DNA from: Acidobacteriota bacterium
Lineage (GTDB): Bacteria > Acidobacteriota > Blastocatellia > Pyrinomonadales > Pyrinomonadaceae
Direction of reading: 5' to 3'
Length of the DNA: 33,234 nt
NCBI GenBank assembly: GCA_019639175.1
Contig: JAHBSK010000015.1
Span: 1-33,234 of the forward strand
In this document: positions 1-8,049 of the stretch, piece after piece
Layout: each line of letters begins with the position of its first letter
Position numbering within the stretch: the stretch's first letter is position 1
Made by a program: the position numbers and the translations under genes
The notes under the pieces: generated by a model
What the model saw: only the letters and a program-made list of their open reading frames with translations
The model's database searches: none
What the model was told of the DNA's origin: nothing

Positions 1-14
1 TTATGGCGTGGTCA

Positions 15-175
15 GGTTACGGAATTTTGCACCGAGGGCGTTCACGCCCTTACGATCATTGCCTGTAACAAAGCCCGTAAACGGGCTGCACGATCTCTTG
101 TGCCGGCAAATACCACGCCGTAAACGACTTGGCTATGCCAAAGCTCAAGTGCCGCACCGCATAATTTTGTTCGGT
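15..175. repeat. Palindromic (REP/MITE-like) repeat DNA at left edge
   Basis: Three short perfect or near-perfect hairpins follow each other at roughly 40-55 bp spacing: agggcg/cgccct at 35-50 (loop ttca), agcccgt/acgggct at 72-87 (loop aa) and ttggc/gccaa at 129-141 (loop tat). This serial palindrome architecture is typical of interspersed bacterial repeats rather than of coding sequence. The stretch is nevertheless open in the frame of the downstream kinase, so a naive gene call would start at the GTG at 8. The outer boundaries are estimates and the element may extend beyond the window. Confidence 0.5.
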
Positions 176-205
176 CAACTTAGGTTTTTCAAAGCTCTCA
201 AGCAT

Positions 206-1393
206 ATGTTCATTCCCGGCCGCATCGAATTTCTTGGCAAGCACACCGATTATTGCGGCGGCAGAAGCATAGTTTGCGCGATAGACCGCGGATTTCATGC
301 TGACACAGAGCCGCGTAATGACAAAACACTTGTCCTGATAAATCGCGACACCGACGAGACCGTTACGCTTGATCTTTCCGACCCGAAAACGGCTCCGCAT
401 CACTGGTCAAAATACGCCGTCGAGGTCGTAAAACGTGTTTCGGATAATTTTGCCGAATTTCAACGCGGCGTGACCATCGCATTTCACAGCGACCTGCCGC
501 GGGCAAGCGGCCTTTCCAGTTCGAGCGCGCTGATGATAATGGTCTTTGCCGCCATCGCCGAAGTAAACGATCTTCATCAAACACCCTCTTTCAAGAACAA
601 CATCTCAGATGCTTTTCAGCTTGCCGAATATCTCGGCTGCATCGAGAACGGCCAGACCTTTAATGATCTGAAAGGTTCGGCAGGTGTCGGCACATTTGGC
701 GGCAGCCAGGATCACGCCGCGATCACACTGTCGCGTAAAAACTTTCTGCACCGCATTGCGTTCTCACCACTTCGAGAAGAAATCAGATTCGATTTTCCGG
801 CCGATATGTGTTTTGTCGTCGCCTCTAGCGGAGTCGCTGCCGAAAAGACCGGTGCCGCACTTGGCCTCTACAACAGCCTGTCGATGATGGTGTCAGCAGT
901 AACAGGCACGATAGCAAAGAGCGAAACGCTGGCGCGGATCATCGAAAACATCGGTATCGAAAACGTCAGGCAACAGATAACGGAAGGCACTTTTGAGTTT
1001 CCCACGCAGCAACTCCTCGACCGCATAGAGCAATTTTATGTTGAAAATTTTCACATTATCCCAAAAGTGAGCGAACTGCTCGGTGAAGGAAAGATGAATG
1101 AAGTCGGTGAACTGATCAACCTTTCACAGCAAAACGCCGAAAGGCTGCTCGGTAATCAGATAGATGAGACGATCTTCCTCCAGCGTTCGGCCCGCGAACT
1201 CGGCGCCGTCGCAGCATCGGCGTTCGGCGCAGGATTTGGCGGCAGCGTGTATGCGGTGGCCTCGGTCAATGACGCTGGAAGCTTTTTAAGAAGCTGGCGT
1301 GAAACATACCTGAAACATTTTCCGCAACACGAAAAAGCGTCAGAGTTTTTCCTCACTCGCCCGTTTCAGTCCGATCTGCCTTTTGTTTTTTGA
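206..1393 (+). CDS. Galactokinase-like GHMP kinase
   Basis: A sugar kinase of the GHMP superfamily, probably phosphorylating galactose or a related sugar at C1 with ATP in the cytoplasm. From the ATG at 206 it is 395 residues. The N-terminal sugar-binding signature reads GRIEFLGKHTDYCGG, a variant of the galactokinase GRxNLxGEHxDYN motif. The GHMP ATP loop is PRASGLSSSSA, and the C-terminal glycine motif is GAGFGGSVYA. The frame stays open upstream to a GTG at 8, but those 66 codons are made of palindromic repeat DNA and look non-native. Galactokinases usually carry about 20-30 or more residues before the GRxN motif, so starting right at this motif leaves the N-terminus short: the 5' end may have been replaced by the repeat. 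No Shine-Dalgarno is evident at 206. Convergent with the symporter operon on the other strand. The exact substrate is uncertain because of the altered signature. Confidence 0.78.
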   Translation: MFIPGRIEFLGKHTDYCGGRSIVCAIDRGFHADTEPRNDKTLVLINRDTDETVTLDLSDPKTAPHHWSKYAVEVVKRVSDNFAEFQRGVTIAFHSDLPRASGLSSSSALMIMVFAAIAEVNDLHQTPSFKNNISDAFQLAEYLGCIENGQTFNDLKGSAGVGTFGGSQDHAAITLSRKNFLHRIAFSPLREEIRFDFPADMCFVVASSGVAAEKTGAALGLYNSLSMMVSAVTGTIAKSETLARIIENIGIENVRQQITEGTFEFPTQQLLDRIEQFYVENFHIIPKVSELLGEGKMNEVGELINLSQQNAERLLGNQIDETIFLQRSARELGAVAASAFGAGFGGSVYAVASVNDAGSFLRSWRETYLKHFPQHEKASEFFLTRPFQSDLPFVF

Positions 1394-1505
1394 GATTTCC
1401 GAGCATCTCTTTTATATCCGCAACGCCTTTAAAAGCAACATAAGCCGTAACCAGCGAATACCAGGCCACTGCCGCAATAGTTAAAAACAGCCAGAAATAT
1501 TTCAT
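1353..1505 (-). CDS. Small membrane protein coupled to the SSS symporter
   Basis: A 50-residue ORF whose ATG (1505-1503) overlaps the TGA of the symporter (1504-1502) as ATGA, the classic arrangement for translational coupling. It begins MKYFWLFLTIAAVAWYSL, giving one hydrophobic membrane segment over about residues 3-25, followed by a charged cytoplasmic-type tail rich in Lys and Glu and ending TETGE. Symporters of the SSS family and related carriers often have a tiny one-helix companion encoded next to them, so a small accessory subunit is a reasonable inference. Its last 41 bp overlap, on the opposite strand, the 3' end of the GHMP kinase. It is too short for most automatic gene callers. 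I do not recognise a named family. Confidence 0.6.
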   Translation of the reverse strand: MKYFWLFLTIAAVAWYSLVTAYVAFKGVADIKEMLGNLKKQKADRTETGE

Positions 1506-2995
1506 TGTGCCTCGCCTCCTTTTGGTTTTAGCAAAGAGAATACGACCATACCGACTGCAGAGAAAACATAAGCTGCGATGCCGGAATAATACGGCCCGAT
1601 GGCTTTGGCCGTTTCGGCGGTTGCGGGAGTTTTTTCAAGAATAAGAAACGCCGCAGGTATAAGGGCGGAAAAAATTATCGAGGCGAACGCTCCCCAACTG
1701 TTTGCCCTTTTCCAATAGCAGCAGGCGATCAGCAGCACCGATATGCTTGCCAGATAGATCGTTCCCGTAATGCCGAGATACGTCCAAACGTCGCCCTCCA
1801 GCGGATACCAAAGCCCATAGAAGAGCAGAAAGATGCCGATCAGGGCAATGATGAACCGATTGACCAGAATTCCTTTTTTCTCCGGCCATTGCGTCTTGCG
1901 GAACGGCGCCATTATGTCGTTGTAAATGACGCTGCCCCACGTCAGCATATAGCTGGAATCCGTTGACATATCCGCCGCCAGCATCGCCGCTATGCACAGG
2001 CCCATGATGCCGACCGGGACAAACGTTGAAAGGAACGTCGGCATTGCTTCGAGCGAGTTCGTCACCTGTCCAAGTGAATAAAGAGCGGCGATGCCCCAGA
2101 TACCGGGAATAAGAAACCGGCAGACGAAAAAGAACGCCGTGCGGGTGTATATCTTTTGCCCCGTTTTGGAATCTTTTGCCGCCAGGACGCGGGCAACCGT
2201 CGTTTGCCACGTCAGCACCGCCGCAAAATTGAGAAATATCTGAAAGAGGACATACTGCCATCCGAGGTTTGGGTTGACGAACGGATTAAAGCCGCCCGCA
2301 CCGTAATTGCTCTCGACCGTCATCACCAGCGAGTCCCAGCCGATATAGACCAGTATCAGGAGCGTGACGACGATCAGCCCGGCACTCATTACGATAAATT
2401 GCAGAAAATCCGTGATAAGCACCGACAGCATTCCGCCCAAAATGGTGTATGTCGCAACGCCGACCAGCAGAATGGTCATCATCAATTCCAAATTGCCGAC
2501 CTGAAAGCCAAGCACGTTGAAACTGGTTTCGGAAAAGCCGGTTATCTTTATCAGGAACTGGCCGCCGACGCGCAGAAAAACGCCCATGTTCAAAAGGCCG
2601 CCGAGCACGATGACCACACCGGCCGCCCAACGCACACGCGGCCCGAACTGCCTTTCGATAAGCTGCGGAATGGTGATAACGCCCGAATCGCGGAGCGGTT
2701 TGATGCAAAATCCGGTGTAGCCGATAAAGAGCATCGACAGCGCCATTGCAATGCCCGGCGTCGCGCCCGCAAAACCGTAGCGATAGCCCGCCTCGGCCGT
2801 GTACATACACGTAACGATGCCAAACTCCGTCGCCGCCAGGCTGGCGATGCCGAGATAGACATTCATCTCGCGGCCCGCCACGAGAAAATCATCCACCTTG
2901 CCGACAAACTTGCGAACGTAAACACCCGCGATCATCGTCACCAGCAGATAAAGCCCGATGATGCTGCCGTCATAAAGCCAACTGAAATTGGTCAT
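1502..2995 (-). CDS. Sodium:solute symporter (SSS family)
   Basis: A 497-residue polytopic inner-membrane protein of the sodium/solute symporter family, which drives uptake of sugars, amino acids, nucleosides or vitamins with the Na+ gradient. It has about 13 hydrophobic segments. The early region contains the family pattern DDFLVAGREMNVYLGIASLAATEFG, here at about residues 35-60, and the middle contains the helix GGMLSVLITDFLQFIVM, which is very typical of the family. The position next to a galactokinase-like gene hints at a sugar substrate, but the genes are on opposite strands, so this is only suggestive. The start at 2995 gives the expected N-terminus (short loop then TM1). There is no clear Shine-Dalgarno; instead an 11-bp inverted repeat lies just upstream. 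Followed by an overlapping small membrane protein gene. Confidence 0.9.
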   Translation of the reverse strand: MTNFSWLYDGSIIGLYLLVTMIAGVYVRKFVGKVDDFLVAGREMNVYLGIASLAATEFGIVTCMYTAEAGYRYGFAGATPGIAMALSMLFIGYTGFCIKPLRDSGVITIPQLIERQFGPRVRWAAGVVIVLGGLLNMGVFLRVGGQFLIKITGFSETSFNVLGFQVGNLELMMTILLVGVATYTILGGMLSVLITDFLQFIVMSAGLIVVTLLILVYIGWDSLVMTVESNYGAGGFNPFVNPNLGWQYVLFQIFLNFAAVLTWQTTVARVLAAKDSKTGQKIYTRTAFFFVCRFLIPGIWGIAALYSLGQVTNSLEAMPTFLSTFVPVGIMGLCIAAMLAADMSTDSSYMLTWGSVIYNDIMAPFRKTQWPEKKGILVNRFIIALIGIFLLFYGLWYPLEGDVWTYLGITGTIYLASISVLLIACCYWKRANSWGAFASIIFSALIPAAFLILEKTPATAETAKAIGPYYSGIAAYVFSAVGMVVFSLLKPKGGEAQ

Positions 2996-3001
2996 AATTG
3001 C

Positions 3002-3037
3002 ATGAGAAAGCTATTCAGATAGAAAAAGCTTTCTCAT
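3002..3037 (-). promoter_or_regulatory. 11-bp inverted repeat upstream of the symporter
   Basis: Perfect arms atgagaaagct (3002-3012) and agctttctcat (3027-3037) with a 14-nt loop sit 7 nt upstream of the symporter start codon. Read on the minus strand the same segment also holds a start codon with eight sense codons (MRKLFLSE) and a stop, from 3037 to 3011. There is no T-run after it, so it does not look like a standard terminator for the TonB-C gene upstream. An operator or an mRNA hairpin controlling symporter translation is possible. Confidence 0.45.
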
Positions 3038-3165
3038 ACTAAGCCTGTTGGCAAAATTGTTCAACCGCACGATCAGCAAATCCAGCTTTACCGATTGCCT
3101 TATTAGTCCGGTTTTTGAAGTATCTTAATTGACGACGTGAGCTAATAGGAGTAGTTGTGTCAAAA

Positions 3166-3642
3166 CTACATATCATAAGAAAAGTGGTATCGGATCTGCC
3201 ACCAAAATTTAATTTTGCGGTCTCCACAGGTCACTTTAGGCTGGTAACGGGAGTGATAAGCGGCGGCAAGCGCTGATGCTCTAAAAATCCCTCTGCCTTT
3301 GATAACCTTTGCGAAAACAACGTTTCCTTCTTCATCGACAATCGCTCTTACAACAACGTCTCCAGAAATTCTGTTCCGTTTGGCGATCTCTGGATAATGT
3401 GGTTTAGTAACAGAAATAGGACACCCGGAAAAGCAATGTCCTGATATCCGAGGCAGTGGTTTGCCAAATTCTTTGATCTGTTGCTCCCGAATTTGCCTTT
3501 CACACGCAACCACCGCACGTTCATCATCAGCAACAGAGGTCAGTAACTTCGCAAGCTCCTCTTTATTCGGTTTCTGAGCAAAAACAGATACGGAAAGACT
3601 TCCCGAAATCACTAATGCGATCAAAAGAACACCTTTCCTCAT
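3166..3642 (-). CDS. TonB C-terminal-domain periplasmic protein
   Basis: A 158-residue exported protein. The N-terminus MRKGVLLIALVISGSLSVSVFAQ is a signal peptide with a cleavage site after VFA. The C-terminal half matches the TonB_C fold seen in energy-transducing TonB and in many orphan proteins: PHYPEIAKRNRISGDVVVRAIVDEEGNV, then a 'K V ... G ... F ... A A' stretch and a basic end. It lacks the N-terminal membrane anchor and Pro-rich spacer of true TonB, so it is probably a free periplasmic TonB-C protein, a class common in Acidobacteriota, rather than the TonB that serves outer-membrane receptors. It has four Cys residues in the mature part (VVACERQI, GHCFSGCP, VTCGD), which could form disulfides. 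The surrounding DNA appears more AT-rich than the flanking guaA and kinase genes. Upstream (3643-3750) lies a stray copy of the guaA 3' end. Confidence 0.75.
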   Translation of the reverse strand: MRKGVLLIALVISGSLSVSVFAQKPNKEELAKLLTSVADDERAVVACERQIREQQIKEFGKPLPRISGHCFSGCPISVTKPHYPEIAKRNRISGDVVVRAIVDEEGNVVFAKVIKGRGIFRASALAAAYHSRYQPKVTCGDRKIKFWWQIRYHFSYDM

Positions 3643-3677
3643 AAGTCTTTAGACACCGTTTCGGCGAGAAAGTTCCC

Positions 3678-3706
3678 TATTCCCACTCTATCGTTCCCGG
3701 CGCTTT
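3678..3706. repeat. Duplicated copy of guaA 3' end (att-like direct repeat, distal)
   Basis: This segment repeats the last codons of guaA in the same orientation: 3678-3697 is identical over 20 nt to 4440-4459, and the match continues to 27 of 29 positions through 3706. On the minus strand it spells GGAACGATAGAGTGGGAATA, which in guaA encodes Gly-Thr-Ile-Glu-Trp-Glu and the stop. No guaA coding sequence continues past the repeat. Together with the copy in the intact gene it brackets the nucleotidyltransferase gene pair. Confidence 0.8.
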
Positions 3707-3750
3707 CTAACGGTTTATCTTTTAAGAAAGAAACAAAGGTTTTGAAAAGG

Positions 3751-4206
3751 TTAATTCTGTTCGTTGAGTTGCCGACGAAGATTGTCAGCATCAATAATAT
3801 CTTGCGGACGACCGGCAAGGTCTTTGGTTTCGATAAGATCAGATAATGAGATGAAGTTCATCGGTATTTCGCCAATACTTACTGATTCTCGTCTCTTCCA
3901 ACAGTTATCAAAATCCATCTCAGCCAGACCCATGATGATATCGACCCTTGTAGGTTCAATACCTATCTGATAGACCATTGATGGCGTGGTGAGATCATTG
4001 ACCGTAACATCCGACATCGGGGCGCCGAATGCCTTCAGTGCCGAATATACTAACTCAGCGTTTTCAATTGAGTTATCTATCCAGATATCCAGATCTTTTG
4101 TGTAACGCGGTTCAGAATGCTTGGAAACCGCGTATCCGCCAATGATCAGATACCTTACTTTATAAGCGGCGAAAATTTGCAATAGATCTCTGAAGTCTGA
4201 GTTCAT
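3751..4206 (-). CDS. Nucleotidyltransferase-fold protein (DUF6036/AbiEii-like)
   Basis: A 151-residue predicted cytoplasmic nucleotidyltransferase. The fold signature is visible as RYLIIGGYAVSKHSEPRYTKDLDIWI near residues 18-43: the GG(Y/W)A helix turn followed by the D-x-D metal-binding pair (DLDIW). A later 'TRVDIIMGL' (about residue 87) supplies the third acidic strand. Proteins of this type resemble AbiEii and MNT-family transferases that modify tRNA or a partner protein in abortive-infection and toxin-antitoxin modules; here function is not proven. The start at 4206 is preceded by AAAAGGA at suitable spacing, and it matches the usual family N-terminus, although it lies inside the upstream partner gene (47-bp overlap). 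The gene sits between two copies of the guaA 3' end, so it is likely acquired DNA. Confidence 0.75.
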   Translation of the reverse strand: MNSDFRDLLQIFAAYKVRYLIIGGYAVSKHSEPRYTKDLDIWIDNSIENAELVYSALKAFGAPMSDVTVNDLTTPSMVYQIGIEPTRVDIIMGLAEMDFDNCWKRRESVSIGEIPMNFISLSDLIETKDLAGRPQDIIDADNLRRQLNEQN

Positions 4207-4390
4207 CTGGGTTTTTTCCTTTTAATTCCCAATTAAAAACGGTCATATCCCAAACAGCCTTCATACGCTGCTCATCCGTCAGTTCCTGCCAAAATTCGAT
4301 GTCGAATTTACGCTCACCCTGCTCGGCAATGGTGGTCAGCCTGCTTTTCACAATTCTTTCTTTTCTGTTTTTGACCTCAATTGTCTCCAT
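4160..4390 (-). CDS. Small partner protein of the nucleotidyltransferase
   Basis: A 76-residue protein starting at the ATG at 4390, which has GAGG eight nt upstream. The frame is open further up to an ATG at 4438 directly after the guaA stop, but that start has no ribosome-binding site. The recognisable part is the C-terminal half, with FWQELTDEQRMKAVWDM and then KGKNPDELRLQRSIANFRR. A short protein with this W...R...AW...KG...LRLQRS pattern commonly accompanies nucleotidyltransferases of this type, from memory of similar gene pairs. The 47-bp overlap with the downstream transferase indicates tight translational linkage, as in two-gene toxin-antitoxin modules. It could be an antitoxin or a substrate-recognition subunit. 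No enzymatic motif is visible. Confidence 0.6.
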   Translation of the reverse strand: METIEVKNRKERIVKSRLTTIAEQGERKFDIEFWQELTDEQRMKAVWDMTVFNWELKGKNPDELRLQRSIANFRRL

Positions 4391-4438
4391 CACCATATCC
4401 TCTATTTTATCACAATTTAACCACACCTTTAGCGACAT

Positions 4439-5983
4439 TTATTCCCACTCTATCGTTCCGGGCGGTTTTGATGTGATGTCGTAAACGACGCGGTTGATGC
4501 CGCGGACCTCGCCGGTGATGCGTGAAGATGCCTTTGCGAGCATTTCGTGTGAGAGCCGCGCCCAATCGGCGGTCATGCCGTCTGTGGATGTGACGGCGCG
4601 CAGGGCGACGGTTTTTTCATATGTGCGGAAATCGCCCATCACGCCGACAGATTGGATGGGAAGCAAAACGGCGAACGCCTGCCAGACCTCTTTGTACAGG
4701 TCAAAATTGTGAAGTTCCTCGATAAATATTCGGTCGGCCTTTTGCAGCAATTCCACCTTTTCGGGCGTGATGTCGCCCAGGATGCGGACGCCGAGGCCGG
4801 GGCCGGGAAACGGATGCCGCTGCAATATCTCGTCAGGAATTCCGAGGTCTTTGCCGATCAGGCGAACCTCGTCCTTGAACAGTTCACGAAGCGGCTCGAT
4901 CAGCTTGAGGTCCATCTTTTCGGGCAGGCCGCCGACGTTATGATGAGATTTTATCGTTACCGATGCTCCGCGAAGAGAGACCGATTCGATCACGTCCGGA
5001 TAAAGCGTTCCCTGCACCAGCCATTTCGCGTCGCCGACCTTTTTCGCCTCGGCCTCAAAAACATCTATGAACTTTCCGCCGATCGCCTTGCGTTTCTTTT
5101 CAGGATCGGTAACGCCCGAAAGGACACTATAAAATTCCTGTGAGGCGTCAACACCGATCACGTTCAGGCTAAGATTCTCATTATAAACTTTTAACGTGTC
5201 TTCAAATTCGTTGTAGCGAAGCAGGCCGTTATTGACGAAAATGCACGTCTGCCTGTCGCCGATGGCCTCATGCACCAAAACGGCCGCGACGGTCGAATCG
5301 ACACCGCCGCTCAACCCACAAATGACATTGCCGGTTTCGCCGACCGTCTCGCGTATCTTCGCTATCTCTTCTTTGATGAATTGTGCAGGTGTCCAATCGC
5401 CCGTGCATCCGCAGATGTTGAAAAGAAAATTTCGCAGGACCTCTTTGCCAAGCGGCGTGTGCGAGACCTCAGGGTGAAACTGCACGCAGTATATGCCACG
5501 CTCGTCGGATTCCATCGCCGTCACGACATCGCCGGTCGTCGCCGTTTGGTGAAATCCGGGCGGCAGTTCGGTCACATGATCACCGTGGCTCATCCAGACA
5601 TCAAGCTCGAACGGCAGCCCTTCAAAAAGCCGTGTCGCGCCGCTTAAAACCTTTAGCTGAGCGTGGCCGTATTCGCGCCGTGCTGCCGGTGAACTCCTGC
5701 CGCCGAGGTCTATCGCCGCAAGCTGCATTCCATAGCAAATGCCGAGAATCGGTACATTTATCTTTTCGTAAAAATCCGACGCAACGCGCGGTGCGTCCTC
5801 GTCCGTCACGCTCGAAGGCCCGCCCGAAAGTATCACGCCCTTTGGCCGCTTTGCCGCGATCTCATCCGCACTCAGATGAAACGGATGTATCTCGCAATAA
5901 ACGCCCTGCTCACGCACCCGCCGCGCTATCAACTGTGTGTACTGTGATCCGAAATCGAGTATGAGAATGAGTTCGTGCTGCAA
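4439..5983 (-). CDS. guaA: GMP synthase (glutamine-hydrolysing)
   Basis: Converts XMP to GMP using ATP and ammonia released from glutamine, the last step of de novo guanine nucleotide synthesis in the cytoplasm. The 514-residue length is normal. The N-terminal class I glutamine amidotransferase domain has its nucleophile in GICYGMQ (Cys83) and the His/Glu pair in QFHPEVSHT. The ATP-pyrophosphatase domain has the PP-loop [14 protein letters not shown] near residue 230. The C-terminal GMP synthase dimerisation domain ends with the conserved [16 protein letters not shown] and PPGTIEWE. The start codon is TTG at 5983, preceded by CCGGAG about nine nt upstream, and the resulting N-terminus ([15 protein letters not shown]) matches the family. 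Its 3' end is duplicated about 0.76 kb downstream. Confidence 0.97.
   Translation of the reverse strand: MQHELILILDFGSQYTQLIARRVREQGVYCEIHPFHLSADEIAAKRPKGVILSGGPSSVTDEDAPRVASDFYEKINVPILGICYGMQLAAIDLGGRSSPAARREYGHAQLKVLSGATRLFEGLPFELDVWMSHGDHVTELPPGFHQTATTGDVVTAMESDERGIYCVQFHPEVSHTPLGKEVLRNFLFNICGCTGDWTPAQFIKEEIAKIRETVGETGNVICGLSGGVDSTVAAVLVHEAIGDRQTCIFVNNGLLRYNEFEDTLKVYNENLSLNVIGVDASQEFYSVLSGVTDPEKKRKAIGGKFIDVFEAEAKKVGDAKWLVQGTLYPDVIESVSLRGASVTIKSHHNVGGLPEKMDLKLIEPLRELFKDEVRLIGKDLGIPDEILQRHPFPGPGLGVRILGDITPEKVELLQKADRIFIEELHNFDLYKEVWQAFAVLLPIQSVGVMGDFRTYEKTVALRAVTSTDGMTADWARLSHEMLAKASSRITGEVRGINRVVYDITSKPPGTIEWE
4440..4468. repeat. guaA 3' end, proximal copy of the direct repeat
   Basis: This is the genuine end of guaA including the first bases of its stop codon. 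It matches 3678-3706 in 27 of 29 positions, with the first 20 identical. The 3' end of guaA is known as an integration site of several genomic islands, and insertion by a tyrosine recombinase at a gene's 3' end leaves exactly such a pair of direct repeats, with the intact gene on one side and a short relic on the other. Confidence 0.75.
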
Positions 5984-6014
5984 AATTTTAAGCTCCGGCT
6001 TTAGTGTAGATTCG

Positions 6015-6020
6015 ATTATA
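6015..6020 (-). promoter_or_regulatory. Candidate -10 box of the guaA promoter
   Basis: A perfect TATAAT on the minus strand lies 32 nt before the guaA TTG, which would leave a leader of about 25 nt containing the CCGGAG ribosome-binding site. The -35 region at 16-18 bp spacing is only a T-rich TTTTAA-like sequence, so the assignment rests on the -10 box and its position. Confidence 0.45.
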
Positions 6021-6054
6021 CGTTAAAGCCTCACGCGTTAAAAATACAGTTATA

Positions 6055-6483
6055 TCAGCAGGTAGAACTATTCTTCTTTACGTATTTATATGAATCCGCG
6101 ACGATCTTTTCCAGTATTTTGAGGTCCACATCGGCGAGTTTATTGATGTAGAGACAGGCTTTGCTGGTTTTGTGTTTGCCTAGCTTTGCCAGCAATTCCG
6201 GCTGTTTGGGGGAATTGCAGATGACATACAGCGTCATATTCTGTTTCCGCGGAGAAAATGCCGTCACCATCCAGTCTATCTCGCGGCCGTCCGGATATTT
6301 GTATTTGCAGTTGCCAAATCCGACGATGGCAGGCCCCCACATTTTCGGCTCTTCGCCTGAAACGCGTTTGAACATTTCGAGTACGGTAAAGGCGTCATTG
6401 CGTCGGGTGTCGTTTTCGACCGAATTCAAAAATGCCTCTACGCTTGCCCCGGTCTCTCTTGTCTGCAACTCTGTTTTTGCCAT
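6055..6483 (-). CDS. DUF1801 domain protein
   Basis: A 142-residue cytoplasmic protein of the DUF1801/YdhG-like family, whose molecular role is unknown. Diagnostic stretches are the N-terminal SVEAFLNSVENDTRRNDAF, the central WGPAIVGFGNCKYKYPDGRE, and WMVTAFSPRKQNMTLYV, followed by the C-terminal 'LAKLGKHKTSKACLYINKL' helix. In this family the central strand region forms a small cup-shaped ligand pocket. The length is typical and the start at 6483 gives the usual short N-terminus. It is transcribed away from mreB, with 428 bp between the two starts. Nothing links it functionally to guaA, which begins 71 bp downstream on the same strand with its own -10 candidate. Confidence 0.85.
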   Translation of the reverse strand: MAKTELQTRETGASVEAFLNSVENDTRRNDAFTVLEMFKRVSGEEPKMWGPAIVGFGNCKYKYPDGREIDWMVTAFSPRKQNMTLYVICNSPKQPELLAKLGKHKTSKACLYINKLADVDLKILEKIVADSYKYVKKNSSTC

Positions 6484-6708
6484 GCCGCTTTCATGTTCCC
6501 TGACAGTGACGTTCGTTTTAGCGCGGCCATCATGCCCGGTTTTCGCCGCAGCAGATGGATCGTTTTTGCGCTCACCAATTTATCACAAAGTCCGATCCGG
6601 CAATAGCCTATGTCATGCCGGCAGGCAATTTCCCGCCGGTTTTTACCATAGGAGAGCATCGGCATGATACGGCTTTTCGCGGTCAAATGCACCCGTCTCG
6701 GCAAAAGT

Positions 6709-6737
6709 TTGAGATAAATGTCAAAAAAGTCTGATAA
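6709..6737 (+). promoter_or_regulatory. Candidate promoter of the mreB operon
   Basis: TTGAGA (6709-6714, 5/6 to consensus) and TGATAA (6732-6737, 4/6) are separated by 17 bp in the 428-bp gap (6484-6911) between the DUF1801 gene and mreB. It would give a leader of about 165 nt. The rest of the gap shows no other gene; a small GGGAT/ATCCC inverted repeat lies just before the mreB start (about 6881-6895). Confidence 0.35.
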
Positions 6738-6911
6738 AACCCCTTTTTGCTGTGGAAAATAATTTGTAAAAGAGTGTATGCTAATAGGTTGGACGTTTGG
6801 GGTTCGGTCACTTCTAAAAGCTTGCCTTTTTCGGTGTTTTTGAGCTGGCGCCGCTGCTTTCAAACAATACTTGTATCGTTAAAGGGGATGTATCCCTAAA
6901 ATTTATATAAA

Positions 6912-7958
<1,047 letters not shown>

Positions 7959-7974
7959 AGATCGGCAACCAGAA

Positions 7975-8019
7975 ACGCGGGCGCGGCAGCACGGGGAAAC
8001 TGATGCCGCGCAACCGCGT
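7975..8019 (+). promoter_or_regulatory. GC-rich stem-loop between mreB and mreC
   Basis: The 91-bp mreB-mreC gap can fold into a stem of 14 bp: acgcgg (7975-7980) pairs with ccgcgt (8014-8019) and gcgcggca (7981-7988) with tgccgcgc (8004-8011), with only a 2-nt bulge (8012-8013) and a 15-nt loop. No T-run follows, so it is not a classical terminator. It could stabilise the mreB 3' end or reduce read-through into mreCD. Confidence 0.5.
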
Positions 8020-8049
8020 CTCCCGTTATCCACACCGCAGATATAAAAA

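Noticed and set aside
2156..3022. A 288-codon open frame on the + strand opposite the symporter
   Set aside because: It is a shadow of the symporter gene: the protein is full of His/Gln/Asp/Arg low-complexity, has no domain or start signal, and the opposite frame is a clear SSS transporter.
4404..4412. Extended -10 box (TGATAAAAT) for the nucleotidyltransferase pair
   Set aside because: A start about 7 nt downstream would exclude the GAGG ribosome-binding site of the 4390 ATG, so the promoter and the start cannot both be right; the location is left open.
6438..6863. 141-codon minus-strand frame upstream of mreB
   Set aside because: It overlaps the start of the DUF1801 gene and has no recognisable fold, signal or ribosome-binding site.
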